Below are positions 11,882 to 23,190 of a DNA stretch of 64,000 nt, piece after piece (the first letter of the stretch is position 1; each line of letters starts with the position of its first letter). The notes beneath the pieces are model-generated. The model saw nothing but the letters and a program-made list of their open reading frames with translations. It was not told the origin of the DNA and made no database searches. A program made the position numbers and the translations under genes. The stretch covers positions 1 to 64,000 of the forward strand of contig VXAA01003301.1 in assembly GCA_013399115.1 (NCBI GenBank). The letters run 5' to 3'. Source of the stretch: Anseranas semipalmata (taxonomy: Eukaryota > Chordata > Aves > Anseriformes > Anseranatidae).

Positions 11882-13867
11882 TGAAGTTTGCTGATTGCTT
11901 ATGTTCATGACTTTTATGCCAGTATGGTGCATTTTTGAGCCCTGAGTATTCCTACTGTAAATATGAAAGAAATTGCCAGAAACAAGTCAAATCACAGGGA
12001 AGGACTGGTTTGTCAGCTTTAATAGACGGTTTTCAAAGCAAAGCTTTCGCAAGCTCACCTTAACTTCACATTGATTCTTGCACCTTCCTCCATTTCTTGC
12101 TTCATCTGATAAAATCAGTCAACATTTACTCCACTCTTGTGCTGCTTGTGGCAAGCCAAATCTACTTAGGATGCATGGATGCACCTTGTTGCAACCTTTT
12201 CACTTCAGAGTGTCTGAGCACACTTTTGTCACCACAACCAAGCAATCAGTGAACACGGATTTTTGCTTCTTTGTTTTAATCTTTAATCCCATGGTTGTCC
12301 TGTATCATTTGTAATAGAGTTGGGGAAGAAAGTATTTATCCTATGAAAAATGAAGAAAAGGAGATGCACTTTTCTACAGAAACCCAGCGAATCAGAAAGG
12401 CTTCACCATGGGATGAGAATGAACTCTGCAGAGATTCTGGAAAAGCAAATAAATCATCTTTCTGTCAACAAAATGTCATATCACAGGAGAGTAGAAAATG
12501 GAAAGCTTTCCTAATATCTATTCTGATTCAACAGCATTGGTCAAAAAATGAGAACAGTATCATATCTATCACTATTAATTTTGTGTTATAACATTAAGGG
12601 AAGTTCCTCTTCTCTCTACCACCCTGACATACCAGTTCCTCAGGCCAGTTTTGGTTCACCTGTTTGGAATTCAGTTGAACTGTGCCAACTCAGGCCATAC
12701 CATGCTTTAGATGCTTTCTTGAGCTTTGGAAAGAACAGCAGGAAAAAAAATCACTATATAGCTCACAATCACAGCATTGCCAAAAACATGTTGCAAAATT
12801 AAGAGCATGAAGAGAGAAAGGCATACAAGGAAACAGCCTGCAAATTGCAAGTTGCATTAAAAACAACAATAACCAATAAAAGCAATGAAAATCAAAATCA
12901 AAAAATAAAAAAATAAAAAAAAAGAAGTCTTCAAAACCACATTGTTTGAGTTCATTTCTGTCCCCTATTTCTATAGCATATCTTTCATAATTAAAGACAA
13001 TGCATCCCTAGGCAAGTGACTGTGGCTCCAGGGCTGTCTCAAACCACACAAATAGAAGGTGCATCCAAGGCATATCAGCCATCAGCTGTTTCCCAGACCT
13101 GTCCTGTGGGGTCTCTCCTGTCCCATTGGATCAGGGAGCAGGACGTGTGCTCACTTGGTCTTCATGTTTCTTTTGCTGGTTTCAGGGATCCTCAGATTGC
13201 TCTTTCACAGGACAGGTGGGAAGAGGTGATCAGACAACTCTGAGATGCCAAGCAGGTGTCACCTCTCCCCTTCAAACCACCATGAAGAAGTGCTCTTCCC
13301 TACTAATGGAGAGCTGGACTCCCCTGCACCTCCCAGGCAAAGGGATGTTCTTTCCCTGTGAGTGGCAAGCTGGAGGCAACAAAGCAGGGCAGACTGTCTG
13401 ATCTGCTCACAGAGTTTTTCTATTGGAGTTGAGACACTTTTTCAGAACAGCCCAAGGTGTTTCACCTGGGGTTTTTCACGTTTTTACCTGTAAGGGGTAC
13501 CATCTTGTTCTGTTCTACCTCCCCCAGTATTCACCTTGTCTCTCCCTCTCCTGCTTTGTGCAGCACAAGCTATTATAGCATAACTCTGTGGGAAAAAAAC
13601 AAAAACAAAACAAAACAAGTAGCAGCAAGTTGCAGTATGTTTCTACTGCACAAGGAGAAATTGGTCTAGTTTAAAAAAATCAGGACTATAGGAAAGCATG
13701 CTCTGCTCACCATAAAAAATAAAATAAAATCAGTTCTTATCATGGCATTAAACTGGCAAATACGATAGAAATGCTTCATTTTGGTCAAATGGGTGCACTG
13801 CCCAAGCAAAATGGCCCTGCCTACCTAAAGAACTGCTCGAGCCACACACAAAGAAAATCAGTGATGA

Positions 13868-13878
13868 CCCCCCCCCCC
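13868..13878. repeat. Poly-C run
   Basis: Eleven consecutive C bases. Runs of this type are error-prone in sequencing and can form i-motif or G-quadruplex structures. Confidence 0.8.
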
Positions 13879-14682
13879 GACCCTCTCTGAAGAGCCAGCA
13901 CAACTAACAGAAAAAATACATTAACTGTACTAGGCAAACTCTATCTTGAAACAGAAGAAAATATAGACTTGCTGTGATTGAGTAAAATAAAAGACAGCAG
14001 AAGTCATATAGCCACCCTCTGCCTCTGTTCTCCAGGTGTAAGTGGGGACAGCAGAAATCATTACCCCACAACCCGTGCTGTGAGAATCATTGAACACAAG
14101 GTCACAGGGTGCACAGGTACTGCTGTAATAGGATAGCAGGTACAGTTTACTTGTAGTTACCTGTCAGTAGAGCAACAGGACAAAAATATTTTCTCAGTGT
14201 CTCTCCTGACCTTTGTTCAGTTTGCTCTCCAGCTAGCCTCATTTCCCATTCCTTGAGAACACCTGAATCTATTTTGAAGCACACTTTGAGACAAGCTTTA
14301 GCCTTCTGGAAATCAAACAAACCCCTTTAATGCTGACTAATAAATCAGTGTCCGCACTTTTTTTTCTTGTATTTCTTGTTTTTCTTAATCCTGTTTTTTT
14401 TTTTCTTTTCCTATATTGTGACCCCCTCCTAATCCCCATATTCTCCTCTGCTTGGGCATTGTTGTCAATTATTGGTTTTCCTTTGTCCCTTGCTTCTTTC
14501 CAGGTTTGGATGTTGTCTTCCAGCAGCATTGCAGCCTTCAGCTTCTAGTACATCTTCTTTCCTTTCTCTCTGAGGTTTTTCCCTTCATGCTGACTTCTCT
14601 CACTCCGTTAACATACTTTCCTTTGTCATTTTAAGGATGCATCTCACACCTCAGCTTTTGGAGTGGTTATTTTTCTTTTCTA

Positions 14683-14870
14683 GAAAAGAAAAGAAAAGAA
14701 AAGAAAAGAAAAGAAAAGAAAAGAAAAGAAAAGAAAAGAAAAGAAAAGAAAAGAAAAGAAAAGAAAAGAAAAGAAAAGAAAAGAAAAGAAAAGAAAAGAA
14801 AAGAAAGGATGAGAAGAGAAAAGAAAGGATGAGAAGAGAAAAGAAAGGATGAGAAGAGAAGAGAAGAGAA
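14683..14870. repeat. (AAAAG)n microsatellite with a 20-bp higher-order end
   Basis: About 24 AAAAG units run from 14683, then units change to a 20-base pattern (AAAGGATGAGAAGAGAAAAG) repeated about three times, then GAGAA units to 14870. The left edge is an inverted repeat: CTTTTCTAGAAAAG is palindromic. An open frame through it (KKRKE repeats) is an artefact of the 5-bp period. Confidence 0.95.
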
Positions 14871-17800
14871 GCTGATTAATAAACTAGTGAATCACCAGCA
14901 TAGCAATGACAGTGGGAATTATATTGTGGACTGCCTGTTCCTGAAAGAAACATAGAAGCTCGGAGAAGCATGGATGTAAAAATTGAGCCCTCGTGATATT
15001 TCACAGTGTATATGGAGTGAACTGGCAAGAAATATAAGCAAGTTAAAAGTATGAAACTGTATGGGATTCACTACATAAAGGCTGAAAAACTACAGAAGTA
15101 TTGAACACTGCAGAGGTGAACTCCAGAGATCAGTTCTGTCAGGTTCAAGAGACAGGTCCAACAACATCAGCACTTGCAGAATGCTGTTATTAGCATGCAC
15201 AAGCACATGACTGGTTCTGTAACTTTGCAACGGATAGTCATCATGCCGAGCAAAGACCAAAACCCAAACAAAAATTTCTCATTAAATGTGTTAGCTGGGA
15301 AGTGGCTTTATAACCAAGCTGTCTTTGTCAGCACTTTTGAAAATCACAGTGGGAAGAAAAGTAGCAAATTGGATGGTGATGAAAGATTACTCCAAGACAG
15401 TCCTTTTACCACTGGACATCATTATTTTAGTCGATAGCTGAGAAGCAAGAGCAATTTACAAAGACGGCAGCATAACTAGTTATAGGCAACGCTACATCCT
15501 GAAGGCAGTGATCCACATTGGTACTACGTGGTTTTGGAGTAAGTTACCAGAATTCACTAGTTCTGGTCATGCTCTTCATAAACAGCAAACAGATATTGCT
15601 GTTCATAATGATCACACTGGTTGCAGGCTGTGAGGCTCATGATCATATCTTACAGTGGTGTGAAGGTGAAAAGGTACAAACAGGTGATGAGCAAGAAAAT
15701 TTTACTTAATCAGGAGTCTGGCTTTTAATTTGTCAATACTGTCAAGCACTTGCCCTACTTTTGCTTCTCTGGTACTTCAGCATTTTTCATGCCTGCTGTA
15801 AATGTTAATTTTCTTCTGTCAAACATATCACTTTTTTCAACATCGCTGCACTGAAGTATCTGCCATATACATGTTGCTCTGTATAACTCTAATCCATTAG
15901 ACAAGAAGAGCTACACACATATATTTCAGTATTTATTCATATATACCTGTCCTCACCCATTACTGTAACCATCTAAGCCCAAGATTTTAAAAAAATTGTC
16001 ACACTAATACTGCCACTAATACTGCTGCTCCCTGTGCAAGAAGACTATCTTTCCTCCCTACTGCAAGTTCAATATGGTTAGTGGAACTGAAGGCTACAAA
16101 ACAAAATCCCTGCTTTAACTTCCTTCAGTATGCAGGGAAAAACTGTCCAGTCTTTTTGCTACAATTTTAAAGCCTGTCTTAGGAGTTTAACTGCAAAATG
16201 TAATGTCATTACCTTCTTAAATAAACATTTATGTAATAGTTATTACTTGGCTTAAATTTGACAGAGCAGTTCTCATTTAGATACGGATTCAATTTTTTTT
16301 TTTTTTCCCCAAGGTAAGTTCGTTCAAAACTCTATTCAGAATCATATGAACCAGGTAATCTGAAATGAGATAGACACTTCATTTAATGAGTTTATTTTTA
16401 TCAGTGTTCATAGGCCAAGGGAAGCTCTGCATGTACACATCAGTGTACAAGCTGGAATTAGGCTTGTTACATGCCTGCTTGTAAGTTATACCCTAGTTTT
16501 GATCTAATACTTGGAGATGGCACAATAAGAGCTGAGATTGCCCAAGATGCTCTAGATGTTCCCAGCTTAATCATGTTCTTCACAGTAACAAAACAAAGTC
16601 CGAAAGGATCTCCATGTATTTTTATAACAGATCTATTATTTTTAGATAGACACAGAGAGTATAATCTTCAGAGAGAGAGATGAAACAAGCTACCAAATGA
16701 GCAGTCAAAATGTATACATATCTGTAAAAGAGAAAAGGTATTTGGTATTTGTAAAGAACTTCTGGCAATTTAGATCATTTGTATGGTATATCCCAACTCC
16801 TGCAGATCCAAATAGCAAGCTTTCTGGAAGCGCTTGTCCGCTGTTTGTAAGCAGCCATGGTCTGTTCTGGTTGCAACTTGCTTTTTGTAAGAAAAGAATC
16901 TTCAACAGCAACTTCCACAATAAATATTTTCAGAAACACTTCAGTTTGTTTACATGGAATATGTGAATGCAGAAGACTGTTTTCATTTAGCAGCCACAAC
17001 AGATTTAAGCAGGGCAACGAAGTTCATTACAAATCAGTGTGTTCACTGTAACATGCCTATAGCAACTTCAGCTAGGAAGCAGCTTGATAAAAAAGTTTTC
17101 TTTCCAAGCACCCTTGACTGGAGTCTCATTTGAAGACAGTGTTTTATTATATCTCATTCTTGTCAGCTCTCCTGCCATTCCTGCTCTCATACAAAAAGGA
17201 GAACGACAGCTTTGCAAATAGCAAATGACTAGAACTAGACTTCTACTGAATATTTTAAATACAAAGTGGTGATAAATACTTGTATTTCTTATAGAACTCT
17301 GCTGAAAACATGATTACATTGGGAAGGCTTAGTAAATAAAAAGACTTCCTCTACTGTAACTCGAGAATTCTTCTTGTTTTGATAACACTGTAGCATGGGA
17401 ACAGTAGTATGGGGCTCATGCTTTCTAGTGGTCAGCTGAGCGTACAAAGAGGAATTAAGCAAATTAAAACTGGATGAAAAAATATAGAACTTGTTAACTC
17501 TGTGACACATCTGATGGCTTGAAAGGGTTAATGAAATCCATGAAACTGCTAGGCTTCCTGCAGTCAGGTGGTAGCAGTCAGTTTATATTTTATTAACTGA
17601 CCTTTGCAATGTGTGTGCAGAGTTTTACGTTATACACAATGTTGAGCCACTCATTAAAACTTGATAACAAAAATGTGTAAATCTTTGGTCTTTTGGGGTA
17701 CATTTTTTGTATACAGTTTCTTTGGAAATGTCAAAAGTATATTTTTGCTTTCTTTTTTAATAGTTTTGAGCTTGTCTTCTCACATGCCCAAATATTGCTG

Positions 17801-18925
17801 CTAGGAAGATTCACTTTTGCAACTGTCTCAAAACACTTGTTATCCCACTGTCAAAGGTACTTAATCATCAGGCACCCACTGATTTTGTTGGGGTTTAGCT
17901 GCAGTGCTGCTTCTAAAATATATGTTCAGGTCAATGCATAAATTCAGAAATAATGCCTCTCTTCACACTTGCTGTAAATATAGATGTTATTATCCCAGAA
18001 AAAAAAATAATTGAATAAAAATATCCCAGATGTATGGACAGACGGCAATATCCATAATTTGGCATGAGCTGGAAGGAAGCAAGGGTGTGCTGGCTATTCA
18101 ACTAGAAAAGGTATATGAGGAAAATAAAGTACTGATCTCAACATGAATGCAAAGCATATGAGGGGCTGGGGAATGCATTCAGCCATAACTTGGCTGGTAT
18201 AGGTGAGAAACACAAGCTTCAGAGTAAATTGGATGGGCTTGTCAAAGCCAAACCAGACCAAATGTTGCCTTGGTTATTGAGTCACCCATATGAAGAGAAC
18301 ACTGCTCACTCTGAAGTACAAAGGCTCAGGACAGCTTTGTGGTCCCTCACAGGGGCTGTGGGTAGAGATGAACATTCAGATTTGCTGCCTGCTATCATTA
18401 GAGAATGCAAATCAGATAGTGAAAATGAAAGCAGAGGGGTGACAAAGTAAAAGTTCTCCTGGGAGTTCAGACTGATTGATTTATCATTGTCTATTCTGCA
18501 TAATGGGTTCAGATTTTATTGATCTTCAGTTATTTTTTTTTAATATTATGTGCTTCATTGGTCCAGGCAGCCAATGTACGGAGCCACAGGCCCATAAATA
18601 AGCCTCAGTGGCCAATGCAAACCTATATTCATAGTAAAGAATCTGCACTTTAGTTTTTAACAACAGACAAAGCCCAGTGTACTTAGTTTTAATACATCTG
18701 AAGAAAGATTTTAATGGATTATTGCATAGAATAAAAATGTACAGTGTACATATATTATATTTTTAAAAGATTATTTCTTCCATATTTTAAATAATATAAT
18801 GAGAATAAGCTTCAGTGCTATCTTGAATTAGGGAAATTATTTTTCTATGTCATACCTACAGACATGGATTTAATCAGAATCCTTACTCTACTGCAAATGA
18901 ATTTGGAGTTTCATGAGAAAAAAGA

Positions 18926-18952
18926 AGAGAGAGAGAGAGAGAGAGAGAGAGA
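18926..18952. repeat. (GA)n microsatellite
   Basis: About 13 GA units within a purine-rich stretch (18916-18967). Confidence 0.9.
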
Positions 18953-20506
18953 AGGAAAGAGGAAAGAAAACCAATACAATGACCTAGAAAGTTTCTGGCT
19001 GTTGGGGGAAAAATAGTAAAAATAGTGCCTATGAAGATGAGGAGCCAGCTTGAACAATTTAGTAGCAAGGGCAGCAAGGGCAAAGAAAGTCACGTTGCAA
19101 CAGAGATCTCCAGTGGGTCATTTGAATTTCATCTGCGGAGTAATTTTCATGCCATTTAGCCATAGCCACAGCAGGAATAAAGAAGACTAAACATGTTAAA
19201 ATGACAAAATCATACAAGGGGGGATTGCAGCATGTGGTCATTATGTTTGACAAAATTCAATGATACGGTAGGCTGAGTTAGTGCCATACCAAGGACCTTG
19301 AGTATTTACAGAAAAATATAGTATGCAACAGGAAGAAGGTCTGTAGCATACACATTCAGGGTTCATGGTATATTGAGAATCCATTTGGCATGAAAACGAA
19401 AGGATTTCTGGCCTCAGAAAAAATCCAAAACAAAAATACAAGCAACAGCAAAACATTCCAACCTGTTAATGAGATTTGCAGTTGACCTTTATTGCAGTGG
19501 CTCTGTTTATTTCAGATCCTTTAAGGAAACATAGGATATTTTTATTACTACTTATGTGCTGCAAGATCCATTAACAATTAATTAATGGATTTAGGGCTTC
19601 AGAAAATGAGCTGTTATCTAAAGTTTTCATCTCCCTTGAAATCTCAATAAGCCTTTCAGAACAGAAAATGAGTCTCAGATGTGTAACCACTCAGATGATG
19701 TAGGCAAAGAGATGATAAGAGACTTTCTTTCAGATCAGTGTTCAGAGAAAAAAGAAATGCAACAGGACAACTTGGCCTGCAGTAGGCTGTATACATTTCC
19801 CTAGGTCAAATAGACTTCTTATTCCACAGCAGGATTAACCCAAGATTAGAGCAGACGGTGAGATCACTGTTTGCCCTCCCTGGGGTTTTCCAGCATTTTA
19901 AATTTGAGGGCAGGCTATGCAGGACACCCTGCTGGTGGTTGCTGTTACAGGACACTTGGAATAACTTCCTTTCCCAACAAGCTAAGCAACCCCACAGCCC
20001 AGCATAAATTGAACTCTGGGCACTGGCCTGGGCTCCAGCAGCTGCGCGGAGTCCTGGGCCAGGGCTGCTGGGCAAGGTGACTGCTCTTAACATCACTTAA
20101 GAATGAAGACTTAGTCTATGTAGCAGTGAAAATATGTAATAAATTCTGCATAAAAAAAAGGGGGGGGAGGGGAATGAATTACAGTATCTGGTGTTCTTTG
20201 TGAAGAAATAAGTTCCACTTTTTTGTAAAATTTTACCAGGACATAATTCCCAGTTCATATATTAATATTAGCATTATTCTAGAATAAGTATGTAAAATTC
20301 AGTCATCTTTTATTTATCCACAAGTATGTTCAAGTTGTTACCCTTTGAGGCAATGTGACCCAATATTGCATAGAGGCAGTCATAGTATGTGAAAATATGT
20401 TTCATTTTTTAATTGGATTGGTGTTAGAAATCACATTTTGGATTATGGAGACCAAAGTTCTTTTCATTTTGCCTTAGTAGTTAGTGAATATGATGCAAAA
20501 ACAAAT

Positions 20507-20785
20507 AGAATCATAGATTTATAGAGTTCGACCTTAGAAAGGAATACTATGATTATCTCATTTAACCTTTTGTATGTTATGTGCCAAAGTTTATACAACA
20601 AAATGTGCATGAAACCCATATAACCATACTTGCTCAAAAACATGTCACCTAAGGAAAATCCAGCTGTGGTTTAAATGCTTCAAGCAACAGAAAGACTCCA
20701 CCAAACACTTCATAATGTTTTTCCCATGACTAATTATATTCACTGCTAAAAATGACCACCTTATTTCTGATTTGAGTATATATAA
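20507..20785 (-). mobile_element. Old amniote-type CR1 LINE 3' fragment, antisense
   Basis: The sequence starts AATCATAGATTTATAGAG, continues ACTATGATTATCTCATTTAACC and later GACTAATTATATTCACTGC. It follows, with many changes, the antisense 3' end of the older CR1 type that is abundant in turtles and crocodilians, through the 'patients-caps' style 3' UTR to about 20785. Its divergence is far above that of the other CR1 copies in the window, so it probably predates birds. Confidence 0.65.
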
Positions 20786-21447
20786 ATATGCAACTTTTAA
20801 ATATTTCCTGTTTTATTTCTGCTAGGCAAAACAAACAAACAAACAAACAAACAAACAAAACAAAACAAAAAAACAGTTTGTTATAATACTGGTTACATAC
20901 AAAATTTTGAAACAATTAAATGCAGACTTATCAAGGTATGTGGTGGATAATGTCAGGCAAAATGAAAAAAAAAATATATTTTTTCCAAACAATATATACA
21001 TGACTATCACTTGATACAATGAGCTAAGTAGTAACCTAAGATCTGAATCATCAAATCTATCCATCACCTTTGGTGTGCACTCAGGTTGTAAAGCAATCAT
21101 CAAAACCAGATTTGATTTTTTTCTTGAGAACTGATTCTCAGCTTCCTTGTGTAACTATGTTTATGCAATGTAAATTTAGAACATAATTAGATTTTGTGCT
21201 TCCCACTCACGCTTATAGAAGGAGGATGCTTATTTTGTCCCTGCCCCCAGCCTGTGGACTCTTTTTGTAGATGTGCACATGCCACACACAAGCATCTTGG
21301 AGAATCAGACACTTCAAATGCCAATGTCATTGCTTTGGTTACTTTCAGAAATGTATTGCTGTGAAAGAAATGAAGTATTTAAAGGCAAAGATAAATTTAT
21401 ATGCCAGTTGCTTCACTTGATCGTGATTGTTTACATTGATGAGTAAC
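20786..21447 (-). other. MMRN1: MMRN1 3' untranslated region (inferred) with candidate poly(A) signal
   Basis: Past the stop codon, the first AATAAA on the minus strand is at 20812-20817, about 630 nt downstream. An (AAAC)n microsatellite (about 20828-20874) sits just before it, and an old CR1 copy begins just after it near 20785. The end of the 3' UTR is inferred from this signal alone. Alternative sites further down (another AATAAA near 20310) cannot be excluded. Confidence 0.4.
20828..20874. repeat. (AAAC)n microsatellite in the MMRN1 3' UTR region
   Basis: About eight AAAC units then AAAAC units. On the MMRN1 strand it reads (GTTT)n just upstream of the candidate AATAAA. Confidence 0.9.
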
Positions 21448-21869
21448 TTAGGTACGATACAACAAGTAACCACTAAACGTAGTGACTGGTGGATACTTGG
21501 CTGGTATAGAACCAGCTGCCAGTCTAAGCCAGACTTCTTGGCCATAATTTAACTCTAATAAAGCATTTCCAGTAATTACTCTGTCAGTGTACTTGTTACT
21601 GTTAATATTTTCAGCCTGAAAAGTGAGTTTGTCTATTCCATCAATAACCAGATAGCCAGAGGCACGGGGACTAAATGATTCAATGGTATATTCAAAAACA
21701 TACACCCCAAGATATGGAACATGGAACTTCCCACTTGCTGGGGCAAATGAAGCTCCATAGTTGACATCCAGATTGTTAAATCTGATGGGTCCTGGAGTCG
21801 TCATCCCGTATGTATGAGAGGCAAAAAAAGCCACCATAGGTGCATATCTGTATGATCCCTTTGAAAAAT
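21448..21869 (-). CDS. MMRN1: MMRN1 last exon: C1q domain and stop
   Basis: This exon encodes about 140 residues ending SGYLLYRT and a TAA stop at 21448-21450. It is a complete C1q/TNF-like domain, the globular trimerising head that closes the EMILIN/multimerin chain. Visible landmarks are APMVAFFASHTYGM at the start, then GPIRFNNLDVNYG, KFHVPYLGVYVFEYTIES and ELNYGQEVWLRL. The acceptor is TTTATTCCTTTCCAG ending at 21870; two bases (AT) complete an Asp codon with the G of the EGF exon. The C-terminus falls exactly where the human protein ends. The sequence is highly conserved, so the gene appears functional. Confidence 0.96.
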
Positions 21870-23043
21870 CTGGAAAGGAATAAAGAACAATTTCAAGTAA
21901 TGTCCTTGGTATTTCCCTCCTATTCTTCCTGTTATATTGCAGAAAGGCAGCTTAGATCAGCTGGAAGATCAGAAGAAGATTTTCTGAAGTCACATCATTG
22001 AGTAACTTGAACAACTAAAACATAGTATTTCTACATAAGCACACAGTTTTTCTGTATTGTACAGAAAGTAATTTTCTTCACAATTAGTGCTAAGTGTATC
22101 CACAAAATAAGAATTTTAGAAACAGCAAGGTAACTTTGTGATTGACTATACTAAGTTATCATTAAGAGAGCTGCTATTTTTCTTTTCTTTCTTCTTTTCC
22201 CCTCTCTACCCCCAATTTATTCCCTACCCCAGGATCTCTTTCATCATTCATCTGTGTGTGCTGAAGCCAAGAATTTTCTCCACAAATCTTAGACAAATAG
22301 TGGAAAGGTTTAGTACTCCTGATGTTAAATGAGGGAGTAAAAATATATGTTTTTCTCTTCCAGCTGAGCATGCACACTATGATTCCCTGCCACTGTAAAA
22401 ATGATTTTATTCACTATTCATATGCTGTCATGAATGAGAACCAGCCAAATGGCTGCTGAAAGCTGCATTAAATTCTTATTCCATGTGGCCTGGATGTAAA
22501 TTATTTATTTGTTTTCTGGGCTGAATAAGCACAGTTTGCACTTTTCTTCTTTGAAATATCCTTCAAGGGCTATATGGTTTGCTAGCGAAAATCAGAGGTA
22601 TGCCTGAATTGACTCCTCGAGGCCATAGTCCCATATATTATGGTAGCTACTGGTATTTATAGGGCATTTCTTGCAGTGTTGAAGCTAGTATTCCCAAGTG
22701 ATGTGATTTCACCTCCCCCCTTGAATTCCGTGATGTCATGTTCAAATACTTCTATTGCATACCCTCCCTCAGCAGCCTTCTGCACAAGTCAGCAGGGAGC
22801 TTTCCAGCTACTATGGCTGGTCCCAGCCCAATTTAATCCCATTGTCTGGTCATATTAAAGAAAGAGATCATGAGGCACCCATAGGGCTTGATGTCTTCAG
22901 CACCAAAACACAGGACACTACTTCTTGAGTTGGTACTCATTAAAGTGAAATGTGAGACCTTTGACCAGCAAATGCACTCAAATTAGACCCTGGGGCAAAG
23001 GCCCGTGCTGCTAGCATATTGAGCTACTAAATTCTTTACTTGC
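21870..23043 (-). other. MMRN1: MMRN1 intron between EGF and C1q exons (GC-AG type)
   Basis: This short intron of about 1.17 kb starts GCAAGTAAAG and ends TTCCTTTCCAG on the minus strand. I see no repeat or other gene in it, only AT-rich sequence and a small pyrimidine-rich patch near 22180-22215. Confidence 0.8.
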
Positions 23044-23190
23044 CAACACTCAGAGAATTGTCGTTCACGAGCTTCATACTGCAATTGACTCCTCCAAAGG
23101 GGTGGCGGCAAGCACAAATAAAACTCTGTCTGTCGTTGATACAGGTTCCTCCATTCTGGCATGGGGAGCTGACACAAGCTGAATACTGCC
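23044..23190 (-). CDS. MMRN1: MMRN1 exon: EGF-like module
   Basis: This exon encodes one EGF-like domain with six cysteines in the order C-x4-C-x5-C-x8-C-x-C-x8-C, visible as CVSSPC, QNGGTC, FICAC and FGGVNC. The calcium-binding signature (D-x-D/N-E) is absent. The exon is phase 1-1, as usual for mobile EGF modules: two bases complete a codon at the start and one base is left at the end. The acceptor is CTATATCACAG ending at 23191. At the 3' side the obvious GT (GGCAA followed by GTAAAG) leaves two bases and breaks the frame with the C1q exon. Splicing after GTTG with a GC donor (GCAAGT at 23043-23038) leaves one base, gives SVDFSKGSYRY, and matches the human protein in length and sequence. 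A GC-AG intron is therefore inferred. Confidence 0.93.

Larger units (their letters stand above)
10314..20506. other. Intergenic DNA with simple repeats
   Basis: No gene is supported. Simple repeats are listed separately. The short open frames in 12-13.4 kb and 16.5-17 kb show no recognisable domain. The region is AT-rich and lies downstream of MMRN1. Confidence 0.6.

Noticed and set aside
14637..14852. Lys/Glu-repeat open frame
   Set aside because: It is produced by the (AAAAG)n microsatellite.
23038..23040. GT donor at 23039 for the EGF exon
   Set aside because: It leaves two bases and breaks the frame with the C1q exon; the GC donor four bases upstream keeps it.
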